From contig OW568888.1 in the NCBI GenBank assembly GCA_938743325.2, positions 186,001 to 250,000 on the forward strand: DNA of 64,000 nt, read 5' to 3'. Of the stretch, positions 38,366 through 47,234 are shown in pieces (position 1 is the first letter of the stretch; each line of letters begins with the position of its first letter). The position numbers and the translations under genes are program-made. The notes under the pieces were generated by a model. It was not told the origin of the DNA, searched no databases, and worked only from the letters and a program-made list of their open reading frames with translations. The DNA is from Pycnococcus provasolii. Taxonomy: Eukaryota; Chlorophyta; Pseudoscourfieldiophyceae; Pseudoscourfieldiales; Pycnococcaceae.

Positions 38366-38932
38366 ATGATGCGCACTACAAAGCCTACGATGCGTGCGGC
38401 GACGCGTGCGCAGCGCATGCCCGTCGCGGTCGCCAGCGGAGCAAAGGTCACGCCAGGCTCAAGCAAGCCGGCGGAAGTGCCGAATGCGGACCTCTCCAAC
38501 CCGAAAGGCAAGAACTTCGATGAAGTCGCGGCCGGGACAAATTCCCTCGGAGAACTTATCAAGAAGCTTAATCCCCGCGAGGACAATGCCATCGCTCGGG
38601 CGAAGGCGCCGAAGCAGCTCTCGACCGTTGACAGCTTCGGCGGAGACGAGGGGACGCTTAAGAAGAAGGACTTTGTTGACACGCAGGGACGCAAAGGTAC
38701 GGGCAAGGGCGTTTACCAATACGCGAATAAATATGGCGGCAACATCGATGCGTACGCGCCCATCTACAACCCGAACGCGTTCGGCGATGACTTCATCACA
38801 GGGTGCGACGACAAGACCTTCCTAGCCCTTGTGGGCTTCCTCGTTGTCGTCTTTGGATCTTTCCCTATCTTAATTCTCGTGGCTAGCGGAAAGGTCTCTA
38901 TAGAGGCGTTGGGCTTGCCGCAAATATTCTAA
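38366..38932 (+). CDS. PSBR: photosystem II 10-kDa protein PsbR
   Basis: I start at ATGATGCGC (38366), giving 188 residues. The N-terminal 45 are a typical plastid transit peptide (MMRTTKPTMRAATRAQRMPV). The mature part has the PsbR signature GKGVYQYANKYGGNIDAYAP followed by IYNPNAFGDDF, and one C-terminal transmembrane helix (FLALVGFLVVVFGSFPILIL). PsbR is found in green algae and plants and helps stable assembly of PsbP/PsbQ with the oxygen-evolving complex. The insertion KNFDEVAAGTNSLGELIKKL, with Lys-rich linkers, makes it longer than the land-plant protein. The codon after the helix region leads to LGLPQIF and a TAA. Confidence 0.88.
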   Translation: MMRTTKPTMRAATRAQRMPVAVASGAKVTPGSSKPAEVPNADLSNPKGKNFDEVAAGTNSLGELIKKLNPREDNAIARAKAPKQLSTVDSFGGDEGTLKKKDFVDTQGRKGTGKGVYQYANKYGGNIDAYAPIYNPNAFGDDFITGCDDKTFLALVGFLVVVFGSFPILILVASGKVSIEALGLPQIF

Positions 38933-39118
38933 GGCCGTTGATGTGAATAAGTCGGTGCGGCTGTGCTTCAGCCGTTTGCCAAGTAAGTGATGAACATTCT
39001 TACCTCTTACTCTATGCCCCCACCCCACCCCCACCCCCCACCGCCCTTTTCTTCTTGTCCTCTTGTTTGCCTGTTCGGGAATTTCCTCCCTCGTCGAAGT
39101 CAAGGTTTAGATTCTCTA

Positions 39119-39474
39119 TTATACGAGAAAACCCATCAAGTCGCGTGCGATCCACCGCAAGTACGCGTGGCTCCCGAACACATGGCCGTCGTCAAATAAT
39201 GCGCGGTTCGCCATACGCGCGTTCTTCTCAGGCCACATCATGTCAAACACGCGTGCGGGGAAATATCCACCAGGCTGCAAGGAGCGGAAATGCGTCGTGT
39301 ACAACTGTACACGGAATGCTTCATACCATCAACAACAATGGTGCCGTCGTGCGTCACTGGTGTGTACATTCCCGTAGAAGATGTTGCATTCAGCACATTT
39401 GAGACACGTGCCAGCATCTCCTCACCACCGCTTGCATACACAAACACAAAGTCGCCAATTTTGACGAGTTACAT
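39119..39474 (-). pseudogene. remnant of a Hedgehog-type Hint (Hog) domain protein
   Basis: On the minus strand 39474 downward reads VKIGDFVFVYASGGEEMLAR, then GMYTPVTHDGTIVVDG. This is a clear Hint-module pattern: the beta strands around GDFVfv, then TPvT..GTivVDGv. After HSVYSC the frame slips by one base, and the other frame continues YTTHFRSLQPGGYFPARVFD and ends FGSHAYLRWIARDLMGFLV with a stop. Upstream of 39474 there is an in-frame stop and no continuation, so the autoprocessing Cys and the secreted N-terminal part are missing. It is a broken fragment with a truncated 5' side and one frameshift. Hint-domain proteins are known in several algal lineages. Confidence 0.6.
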
Positions 39475-39495
39475 GGGACCGCACATCCCAGAAAG

Positions 39496-39804
39496 GTGTT
39501 GGTCAGGGGTGCGCGCAGCGCACCTCTGGAGGTACGGGCCAACCAGGTCGGACTGCCGGAACCCGCACGAGGTGCTCGAGTGCGCCCAAAACGCCGTCGG
39601 CAGGCGCAGAAGAAGGGAAAGAAGAAACGGACGCAAAAAGCGAAGGCGCAGAAGGGCAAGGAGAAGCAAAATCCCGTCGCCGATAACCGGTTCGAAGTAA
39701 TTCCTGCGGAGAGCGTGCTTGAACGCTCTCTTGTGGAACACACTGATAGCTTGCTATGGAAGGATGCGAAAAGTTTTGTTGTGAACCATTTTATCACGAT
39801 GTAA
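39496..39804 (+). CDS. short Lys/Arg-rich open frame, doubtful
   Basis: The 102 codons have a very basic centre (RPKRRRQAQKKGKKKRTQKA) and an ordinary-looking end (VADNRFEVIPAESVLERSLV, then WKDAKSFVVNHFITM and a stop). The composition differs from random shadows, and the end looks like a real protein C-terminus. There is no clear start or domain, and it lies in a degenerate repeat-rich area. It may be the tail of a decayed gene or mobile element. Confidence 0.25.
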   Translation: MLVRGARSAPLEVRANQVGLPEPARGARVRPKRRRQAQKKGKKKRTQKAKAQKGKEKQNPVADNRFEVIPAESVLERSLVEHTDSLLWKDAKSFVVNHFITM

Positions 39805-39847
39805 TCACGACGAAATAGCCGTGTGTGGGTATAAACACGACGACCGG

Positions 39848-40108
39848 GAGCTCCTAGGAGCTCCCGAGAACCCCCCTGGGAGCTCCTAGGAGACCCCCAG
39901 GAGACCCCCCCGGAGACCCCCTTCGGGCCCAGGAGCTCCCAGGAGACCCCCCCGGAGACCCCCTGGGAGCTCCTGGGAGCTCCCCAGGGGGAGCTCCCAG
40001 GGGTCTCCCGGGAGACCAAAAATCGGGAGCTCCCAGGAGAGGGGGGTGGCTCCCAGGAGTCTCGGGAGCTCCCAGGAGCTCCCGAGACCCCCCGGGAGCT
40101 CCCGGGAG
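39848..40108. repeat. GGGAGCTCC satellite
   Basis: About 260 bp are built almost only from the palindromic word GGGAGCTCC and its variants (GGGAGCTCCTAGGAG, GGAGACCCCC). Internal self-complementarity would let it fold into many alternative hairpins. There are no coding features. Confidence 0.85.
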
Positions 40109-40374
40109 CTCCCGTGCAAAAGTACGACGCGCCTGGCCTCCCCCCCCTTGGGAGGCCAGGCCCCTTAACCACTCCCACATGTTGGTGGTGGAGAAGTGAT
40201 GTGCGGCTGAACGTTGGTCGAAGGAAGGTCGACAGGTGTGGTCTGTCGGCCTGTCGTTCGGTCGGTCGTTCGGTCGGTAGGTCGGCTTAGACAGGTCGAG
40301 CGGACCACGTCGTCTCTGGCTACAGTTCAGACGACCTTCGGGACCCCTTTTTGAACAAGCGCACTAGTCGAGTT

Positions 40375-40470
40375 GCGAGTTTGCGGGACCCGCAAAATTG
40401 CCCCCAAATCCGCAAAATACCCCCCCAACTTTGCGGATGTTGGGCAATTTTGCGGGTCCCGCAAACTCGC
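40375..40470. repeat. 41-bp inverted repeat (hairpin)
   Basis: The left arm 40375-40416 (GCGAGTTTGCGGGACCCGC, then AAAATTGCCCCCAAATCCGC) pairs with the right arm 40430-40470 (GCGGATGTTGGGCAATTTT, then GCGGGTCCCGCAAACTCGC) with a few mismatches around a C-rich loop. It may be a MITE-like or foldback element; no flanking duplication is evident. Confidence 0.75.
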
Positions 40471-40948
40471 GAAAGCTTTGCGGGGCCCTTTGCACCCCCC
40501 TTTTTCCCAATAAGGTTGCCCCCGCAATCGTGTTTTCCGGGTAAACGGCCCCCAGAATGCCTTTGCGGATGCAACTTTGCCCCAATAAGGTTCGGCCTTA
40601 TCGACTTTTTTTTTATAACGTGAGGCTCCCGACCCAGACTCTCCTTTTCAAACCAGTTTCGAACTTGAACTTCTTCTTCTTCGGCTGAGTTCGGCGAGGT
40701 TTCGTTGTCAGGCATCCCCGTATTCCCCTACCTACCCGGGTATTAAAAAAAAGGGGGAGGCCGCGAGTTTGCGACGAACACTTTCTTCCCTTCAGCTTAC
40801 TCCGTCCTGCCTGAGCTGAAATTAAACCATACTTCTACGCGTGTGCGTGTGCGACTTCCTTGTTGTGCGCCGGCCTTGCACATTCTTTCTGTTCAGGTAA
40901 CGTAAGCTTGGACACTCGCCTACTTCTTGCAACAACACTGCAGTAAGT

Positions 40949-41917
40949 ATGGTCGCGGGTAAGCTCTCGGTGACGGTGCACGGCGCGGACGGCCTGCGCG
41001 GGCCCGCAGGTTTAGGGTCGACAGGGGAGCAGGTCGACGGACCCACGCACCCGTACTGCGTGTTGCGCGTCGGGCCTGACGCACTGCACACAGGCGTCGC
41101 ACTCGCAGGGGGCGTGTCGCCGACATTCGGAGAAACGCTCACGTTCATGCTCCACGAAGGGTGCACCACCGCATCTCTCGAGGTGTTCGACGCTAACCAC
41201 AGCGCGGCGCAAGGGGCCATGCCGCCCGGCACGAACGGCGCTGTTGCACCAAGGAAAGCGGGGTGTATGACGGGCATGTCGCGAACACTCGCGCTCCTGA
41301 GCGTGGGCGAGCCGCTCGACAGCATGGGAAGCGGGCAAACGGGACGAGGCGGTGTCGGAGACCGTGCGAGTCTGGGCGACGACCTTAACGACGCGTACGC
41401 ATCTGCGAATGACAACCCTCTGTACGAGACGGGCGCGGCGTCGCGCGCGGACCTGTGCGGCAGCGCTGTCGTGGCGCTCTCCGGCGTGTTTCACACGTGG
41501 GTGAGCCCCGCGATGCGTGTCAGCCTTGAGGGCGGGGGCGAGGTGACGCTGAGCTTGGTCTTCGTGCCGTGCAAACGCGAAGGTTACCTGTTCCGCCAGC
41601 GCCTGAGCGGTGCGTCGTGGGACCGCTACTGGTTTGCGCTCATGGCTGACGGCCGGCTTTGCTACTACACCAAGCCGAGCAAGATGTGGCACGAGCAGCG
41701 CGGTGTGATACGACTGGAGACCGCCGATCGCGTCGGTTTGTCTGAAAAGCGCCCGAGTGGGGTGGCGCCCGAGTGCTGCTTCGAGCTAGCGGGTCGCGAC
41801 TGCAAGCGCGGTAATAATGCGCGCACGTACTACATGCAAGCTCGCAGCGCGGACGAGGGACGCGCGTGGCTGCACGACCTCGAGTCTATGCACGTGCTTG
41901 CAACACGCCCGTTGTAG
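40949..41917 (+). CDS. C2-PH domain protein
   Basis: The protein has 322 residues. The N-terminal C2 domain (GKLSVTVHGADGLRGPAG; HPYCVLRVGPDALHTGVALA; GGVSPTFGETLTFMLHEG; ASLEVFDANHS) is interrupted by a long loop (about residues 90-170). It lacks the full set of aspartates for calcium, so it is probably a calcium-independent C2. The C-terminal PH domain (KREGYLFRQRLSGASWDRYW, FALMADGRLCYYTKPSKMWH, ending YYMQARSADEGRAWLHDLES) has the conserved Trp in its last helix. Such proteins attach to phosphoinositide membranes. No enzyme domain is present, so the role is adaptor or unknown. The ATG at 40949 is the first in frame after a promoter region with no other Met. Confidence 0.82.
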   Translation: MVAGKLSVTVHGADGLRGPAGLGSTGEQVDGPTHPYCVLRVGPDALHTGVALAGGVSPTFGETLTFMLHEGCTTASLEVFDANHSAAQGAMPPGTNGAVAPRKAGCMTGMSRTLALLSVGEPLDSMGSGQTGRGGVGDRASLGDDLNDAYASANDNPLYETGAASRADLCGSAVVALSGVFHTWVSPAMRVSLEGGGEVTLSLVFVPCKREGYLFRQRLSGASWDRYWFALMADGRLCYYTKPSKMWHEQRGVIRLETADRVGLSEKRPSGVAPECCFELAGRDCKRGNNARTYYMQARSADEGRAWLHDLESMHVLATRPL

Positions 41918-42510
41918 TCCGCCTGCACCAGCTGATGCCTCGCGCGCGCAAAGCAAACATCTCCCTCCCCCGCCTGATTCCTTAACTGATTTTCGTTTCC
42001 TACATCTACACAGAATACTACTCTCTGAAATACATCTCTCTCTCTGAGGACGCGTGACACACATGTGAGTACACATGTATGTGTGTGTGGCGTGGTGGAG
42101 CGGGTGCCATATCCACCATATCCCCTCCCCCCCCCCCGCGCCATTTCTCTCCATTTCCCTAGGTAGGGGTTCGAACGTGCGAGAAGAAACCCACCTCCTT
42201 TGGACTTCCCTTCTCTCGCTTTCAGTGGGAAATAATACTGTAAAGGTAGTGGCATTCTGGGGATCCTCCCTAGGGTGGATATTCTCCCCTTCTGCTCCCC
42301 TTCTGAAATCTCCTCCCTCAATCTTCATCTGCGGCCTTGGTCTTCGACTTCGTCGTCCGTGCTCGCGTCCGTGCTCGTGCTCGTGCTCGTGCTCTTGCTC
42401 GCGGTGCCGTAGTGCTCGCGGCCGTCGCTCGCTTTGCTCGTGACCCGTGCTCCTTTGTGTCAACCTCTCCTTCTTTCTTCGAAGGAAGAGGAAAAGACCT
42501 CGCTCGAGGC
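41918..42510. other. intergenic, 593 bp
   Basis: It contains a CT run (42032-42044), a small GTACACATGTATGTG palindrome area (42053-42090), a C-run at 42127-42138 and a CGTGCT hexamer array (about 42357-42412). An open frame does run from 42337 into the next gene but encodes only Arg-Ala repeats from that array, so I treat it as 5' UTR. Confidence 0.45.
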
Positions 42511-43938
42511 ATGGAGCCGTCCACCAGCAGCTCCATGGCGCAGCTTGGAGTCGCAGCTGCCGCGCCGACAACGGCGTCGTCCTCCGCGACCACGTCCGTG
42601 GACTCGCTGCGCGCGCGCATGAGAAGGCAGAGCCTGACGCGCTTCGAGGCGATGCGAAAAACGCAGGAAATGAACGCACAGTACAGCGCTGCGCTAGACG
42701 CGAGTGACAAGCTTGACGCAAAGGAAAGGAAAGCGACACCTTCAAGTGAGGATGGGACGGCGACGGCGGCAGCTCATGAAAGCTCGGGGAAGCAGCAGAG
42801 CTCCGCAGACGCCGCAGCGGAGAAGGGAGGAACTGACCCCGTGCCGAAGCCGGGCGCCTCGAAGAAAGGCATACAATTTGGCGTGGGTACGACGGACTTG
42901 AAGATTGGCGGAGACAGCAAGCTTAAGAAGTCCGGCCTTAAAAGCCTCATGGAGAGGTACGGGCCGTCCGCCGAAGAGGGACGCATCTCCGTTCCGCTGA
43001 GCCGCTCCGAACGCATGTGGCTGCGCTTCGTGAGGCTGTCGTGCGCGTTTGACATTCTAGCCACTCCGTATTTCATCTACCAAGGCTTCGTGCTCAACGC
43101 CGACGACCGACAGATGGACCCTCTCGCCTGGCAGCTCACGTTCGGCGTCTCGGGAATGATGATCTTCTTCAAGGTTGTGCAGGTGCTGCTACGGGTGACA
43201 AAATACGTCGTCGTGTGGGCCTCCTTCGCCGTCTTCCTCAACATGGGCCTCTTCTACGGCGCCGCAAGGCGGTGGATGATTATTTACAACGGAACGTTCC
43301 CGTGTTTCAAGGGCAACGAGGACACGTTCGCCATGTGCTACGACGGCACGCTGCTCGTTGGCATGGTCACGGGCACGCTCTACATGACGTGCAGCCTATT
43401 CTTCATGCAAGAGTGGGCGAAGCGTGAGAATAAGCGCCTCATCGCCGAAGGACTCATGGAGGCGGAGGTGGACATTGACATGCTCATGGAACGTGCCCAG
43501 GACAAGGCGCGCATGCACACGCGCGCTGACATCATCTTCAAAATGCAGACACCGAAGTTCATGCAGAAGGGCTTTCGCTCCAAGTCTGACCAGTACAAGG
43601 AGTTCGATATCAACGAGGATGGTAAGTCGCAAAAGTCCATGCGCGAGAAGCGCCGTGAGAAGGACAGGGCTGTCGTCTACAAGCCGCAGAGCAGTCTGCT
43701 TGCGCACTTGCCGCCCACGATAAGTACAGCTGCCGCGAAGAGTCAAGATATGTCGGATGCTCTGCTTACGACGCGTGGTGGTATGCTTGATGAATTGCAG
43801 CACGCTGATGAGCAGAAGAAGCTTCAAGATGAAGAGGAGAAAGCACGCGAGCACGAGTCTGCTGCATACGGCCGTGCCAAGCGGCAGGTGCCTGCTGGCA
43901 CGCGCGACCCGCTCGCGCAAGACGTTCGAAAAAGCTAA
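42511..43938 (+). CDS. four-helix integral membrane protein, uncharacterised
   Basis: I start at ATG 42511 (MEPSTSSSMAQLGVAAAAPT), giving 475 residues. After a 175-residue low-complexity, Ser/Ala/Lys-rich part, four membrane helices follow: LRFVRLSCAFDILATPYFIY; WQLTFGVSGMMIFFKVVQVL; VVVWASFAVFLNMGLFYGAA; LLVGMVTGTLYMTCSLFFMQ. Three Cys lie in the loop between helices 3 and 4. The C-terminal 130 residues are strongly charged and helical (AQDKARMHTRADIIFKMQTP; KREKDRAVVYKPQ) and presumably cytosolic. No known transporter or channel signature is visible. It converges on the next gene. Confidence 0.72.
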   Translation: MEPSTSSSMAQLGVAAAAPTTASSSATTSVDSLRARMRRQSLTRFEAMRKTQEMNAQYSAALDASDKLDAKERKATPSSEDGTATAAAHESSGKQQSSADAAAEKGGTDPVPKPGASKKGIQFGVGTTDLKIGGDSKLKKSGLKSLMERYGPSAEEGRISVPLSRSERMWLRFVRLSCAFDILATPYFIYQGFVLNADDRQMDPLAWQLTFGVSGMMIFFKVVQVLLRVTKYVVVWASFAVFLNMGLFYGAARRWMIIYNGTFPCFKGNEDTFAMCYDGTLLVGMVTGTLYMTCSLFFMQEWAKRENKRLIAEGLMEAEVDIDMLMERAQDKARMHTRADIIFKMQTPKFMQKGFRSKSDQYKEFDINEDGKSQKSMREKRREKDRAVVYKPQSSLLAHLPPTISTAAAKSQDMSDALLTTRGGMLDELQHADEQKKLQDEEEKAREHESAAYGRAKRQVPAGTRDPLAQDVRKS

Positions 43939-44395
43939 CCCTGAGGTTAATGCTCGTCGCGTTCATTCTGACAATAATGAAAAAGGCAAATGGTGCACTG
44001 TTCTGCTCACGTATGGTAATTTATAAGTGTGCACTGATTTTATGGAATGAGTCTGCGCGTGCATGGTCATCAACGATGTGTAACGCAAAAAGCAAAAGCA
44101 AAGAGGAAGAACACGCACGTATCCCTACCATCCAAATGAAGTAGGAGGACGAAAGAGACACCTATGTAGTTGTTATGGCGGCGATCACGCAAGTCTTTCT
44201 TGACTTCCCTTGTTTCCCGGGGGGATAAATGCAATGTCGGCCGCAATTCCGCGAACTTTGTGTGACATATAATATGTTGGTATGTGTATGGTTGTACTGT
44301 ACTTTAGGTTGGTTTGTATAATGTGCCGCGCGTTTTTCAAAATAATAGTCCCCTGAGCCACATTTCTTTCTGGCTTTTTGGATAGGCTCGACGAT
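43939..44395. other. convergent 3' flanks, 457 bp
   Basis: It lies between two stop codons of facing genes, is AT-richer than its surroundings and has no coding or structural signal I can support. Confidence 0.4.
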
Positions 44396-46210
44396 TCATT
44401 CCACCCCGCTTCCGTCGCCGAGGATCTCCGCCGCAGCGTCAGCCACGCGGCCCTCCCTGATAGCCTCCGCAGCACCCACCAGAGCCAAGAACACGCCCAT
44501 CGCCGCCAACAACAGAGAGCTGAACCCGCCAATGGATGCCAGCACCGTCGACCAATCACCAGGACGGGATGTATGAAGCACCTCGGCGTACTGCTTGAGA
44601 CCAACGCGAAGGGATGCCCACGAGGCGTCATTCTTGCCGACGTAGAAGAGATCGGCGGCGCGCAGCTCGTACTCGTCTGCGTGGCCGCGACGGCGACGCA
44701 CAGTCACGCCAACCTGAACAGCCTTACGTTGAAACGGCTCTAAATCAAGCTGAAGACGCATCCCACCTTCCCGACCATCGCCTAGCGTTATTTTCAGCCG
44801 TGCGTCGCATTTCTTTGGATCGCCATAAGGGCATTTCGGGAAATCCGTTCTGACAAGGATACCACCCAACTGATTATCGCCCGCCGCAACGTCGGTCGCG
44901 CACAATTCGAGCGCCGCGCTGCTGGCGCCGCCGGCAGGGTCGGTGACGTCCATCACCACCTGAGCGAGTCTTTCCGCTGTTAGCGTGCCCGCACGAATCA
45001 TGTAGTCAAAAGCCTCCCTGAGCTCGTCGACAGATACCGCGCCGTCCTTCGGGCTTGCATCGATGCCGACGGAGTTGGGGTTAGTGATGTCGCCGTAAAG
45101 CATAGCGAGCCACGGATGGTATGCCGTGAGATTGTACGTCTTGCTGTACGTCATTTTCACAAACGCGAAAAACTCTTGACGAATGACAGCTTGCCAGTCC
45201 GCCACCGTGACGCAGTCGGCGCACGTCTTATTCCACTCGCCGAGCACAACCTTCGCACCTTCGATCGTCGAGCTGTCTTCGAGAAGGCTGTTGAGAAAGA
45301 AGTTCTCGGGATACTGGTCCGCGATGTACGTGTCTCCGTACACGTTGCCAGCCTCCACCATCGCCGTACTAAGTGGCGATTTCCATTTCAGCTCGGCACC
45401 CTCGACACCGCCGTCGAGCTTACCAGACTTGTCAACGTCGAGAAATTGAAAGAGCGCGTCGACAGCCGCGGCGGTGTCGGAGACGTACCGTTGAATCCGC
45501 GTCGTTGGCGCCGGCGTGTTGACGTCTGTAAGGTTGAGGCTTGCGTGTCCCGCAAAAATGGTTTTGGGAGAGACGGTGCGCGACGGTGCGCACGGCGTTG
45601 ACTTTCCCGCGTAGCTCTGACTCACGGTGAGCTGCTGTTTCCAAGTCCATGTGTGTCTGTGCAGCATACGTCTTGTCGGAGCATCTGGCGCCTTCGCAAC
45701 TCCGTTGCCCTTGCTGACGTCGACATTATCCCTGTCAAACTTTTCATCGTGGTGCACGCACGTGTAGCTTCGGTTGAACCCGTCGACGGAAGGACAAGGC
45801 CCGGCGCGCGGCCACGCAAACAGCGGGTCGTACAGCGGCACGACCTGCGCGCCTGGCGTGCACGCGAATGGTCTCGTGCACATCGTTTCGATTGTAAGAT
45901 GCATTGGTGGCAAGTTGGCTGTCGGTTCGATTGTGAACTCCGTGACTTCAGGTCTGCGTACGTGCTTTTGATACTCGAGTACGGCGAACGCGACGACGCA
46001 TGCGTACCAGACGAGCGAAAGGGTTGCGGATAGCGTGTTGACGCTCCTCGGGTCGTGCACGGGTCGCTTGAACTGGTCGAACGCCCACGTCGCCCTGACG
46101 ACTCGCCCCGACTGCTTGACGGCGGCGTCGTAGCCCGAGAGCACGAGCGGCCAGACATTGGCACTACTGACGTGCGAAGATGCCGACGAAGTATACAACT
46201 TGGTGGCCAT
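44396..46210 (-). CDS. two-helix membrane protein with an EF-hand, uncharacterised
   Basis: I start at the second Met (46208-46210, MATKLYTSSASSH); the first, 9 bp earlier, is also possible. The protein has 604 residues. A cytosolic N-terminus is followed by a membrane helix (SATLSLVWYACVVAFAVL, about residues 62-80). A large extracytosolic region with paired Cys (ETMCTRPFACTPG, CKTCADCVTV-type) follows. An EF-hand loop DVDKSGKLDGG sits near 268 and a second, degenerate, GIDASPKDGAVSVDEL near 385. A second helix (STVLASIGGFSSLLLAAMGV) lies near the C-terminus. The two-helix, large-loop layout with an SIGG segment entering the last helix recalls several receptor/channel families, but I recognise none. 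It shares a 226-bp divergent promoter with the U-box gene. Confidence 0.7.
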   Translation of the reverse strand: MATKLYTSSASSHVSSANVWPLVLSGYDAAVKQSGRVVRATWAFDQFKRPVHDPRSVNTLSATLSLVWYACVVAFAVLEYQKHVRRPEVTEFTIEPTANLPPMHLTIETMCTRPFACTPGAQVVPLYDPLFAWPRAGPCPSVDGFNRSYTCVHHDEKFDRDNVDVSKGNGVAKAPDAPTRRMLHRHTWTWKQQLTVSQSYAGKSTPCAPSRTVSPKTIFAGHASLNLTDVNTPAPTTRIQRYVSDTAAAVDALFQFLDVDKSGKLDGGVEGAELKWKSPLSTAMVEAGNVYGDTYIADQYPENFFLNSLLEDSSTIEGAKVVLGEWNKTCADCVTVADWQAVIRQEFFAFVKMTYSKTYNLTAYHPWLAMLYGDITNPNSVGIDASPKDGAVSVDELREAFDYMIRAGTLTAERLAQVVMDVTDPAGGASSAALELCATDVAAGDNQLGGILVRTDFPKCPYGDPKKCDARLKITLGDGREGGMRLQLDLEPFQRKAVQVGVTVRRRRGHADEYELRAADLFYVGKNDASWASLRVGLKQYAEVLHTSRPGDWSTVLASIGGFSSLLLAAMGVFLALVGAAEAIREGRVADAAAEILGDGSGVE

Positions 46211-46436
46211 GATTGCCAAACCGATTGTTGTATTGTTGCAAGGAGCCTACTGTATTGATGGTTCCGCCTATTCCCGGACGGACAGGACAGGGCGGAAATC
46301 CATACCGGTAATACTCGTACGACCACCTACCACAGCTCCTCTCCCAACTTGCAGGGGGGAGAAACTGTTCTTTCCAGTACAGGAGTGGGTAACGTGCGGC
46401 CTTAATCGTCGTGGGCATCTTAATCGTCGTGTTATC

Positions 46437-47132
46437 ATGGCGCGTCTGCGTGTCGTGATTGTCGTGATCATTGTCGTCGTCATCTTAACGTACGCAGCCG
46501 CCACTGCCGCACGCAAGTGGTACCGCGACTGGAAGCCGCGATGGGAAGAGGCGAAACGGAGAACAAGAGCACAAGCACAGGCTTCTGCGGGCGAACAGGC
46601 CAGTGTGCCGCCCTTCTGTCGGGTGGATGAAGAGAATACGGCCGTGGACGCTTTCCAAACAGGTGTGGCTTCACACGAACAACACGCACAAGAGCAGCGA
46701 CCAAGCAATGGCGAGCAGCGTGTCAGGCCGCGCTCAGAAGTCGACCTGGCTGCTGAGGCGGCACTCGACGAGAATGAAGCGGCCGCACAGGCGTTCGAAA
46801 TGACGCTCAACATCGCTCGCGCCGAGTCGCTGCAGACTGCGATTCCCAGCGCGCCGCCTCAACCGGAGTCGCCACCTGGCCCGCTCATTGCACGTGACGA
46901 CGTGCCGCATGACTATCGATGTCCCATCACACTCGAACTCATGAAAGATCCGGTGGTCGCTGACGACGGCTTCACGTACGAACGCACCGCCATCAATGCG
47001 TGGATGCGTGGGCGCAACCCAGTCTCGCCCGTCACTGGCGCGCGGCTCAGGTCGAAGAATGTGATCGCAAACCACACGCTGAAAGCCGCGATTGCGACAT
47101 ACGTCGACTCGTACAATAACGGGACGAGCTAA
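46437..47132 (+). CDS. membrane-anchored U-box E3 ubiquitin ligase
   Basis: I start at ATG 46437 (MARLRVVIVVIIVVVILTYA). The frame is open 279 bp further up, but that part has no protein-like features and the hydrophobic anchor begins right here. The protein has 231 residues. An N-terminal transmembrane helix is followed by a basic stop-transfer, then an acidic/Ala/Gln-rich linker containing LAAEAALDENEAAAQAFEMT. The C-terminal U-box (YRCPITLELMKDPVVADDGF, TYERTAINAW, SPVTGARL, HTLKAAIATYV) is complete, with the conserved Pro and Trp for E2 contact. It is a likely E3 on ER or another endomembrane facing the cytosol; the short form lacks the ARM repeats of many plant U-box proteins. Confidence 0.85.
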   Translation: MARLRVVIVVIIVVVILTYAAATAARKWYRDWKPRWEEAKRRTRAQAQASAGEQASVPPFCRVDEENTAVDAFQTGVASHEQHAQEQRPSNGEQRVRPRSEVDLAAEAALDENEAAAQAFEMTLNIARAESLQTAIPSAPPQPESPPGPLIARDDVPHDYRCPITLELMKDPVVADDGFTYERTAINAWMRGRNPVSPVTGARLRSKNVIANHTLKAAIATYVDSYNNGTS

Positions 47133-47234
47133 CAAAGAGACGCGCCGTACAACGACCCCACGCGCTGTAATTTGAGAAATAAAAGGGGTCGTCATCGTTA
47201 CTCGTCATTCACCCACTACTCCAATTCTCGCATT

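Larger units (their letters stand above)
38933..40948. other. gene-poor, repeat-rich 2-kb region
   Basis: It holds the Hint remnant, a short basic frame, a GGGAGCTCC satellite and a long hairpin (listed separately). The remainder (40110-40370, 40480-40948) has GGTCGGTCGTTCGGTCG-type short repeats near 40250-40290 and the promoter of the C2-PH gene. Confidence 0.5.

Noticed and set aside
42163-42185. tRNA B box (GGGGTTCGAACG)
   Set aside because: The word lacks the final CC and no arms pair around it; no A box is in range.
42337-42510. Arg-Ala-repeat N-terminal extension of the four-helix membrane protein
   Set aside because: It comes from the CGTGCT array and is better explained as 5' UTR; a clean ATG lies at 42511.
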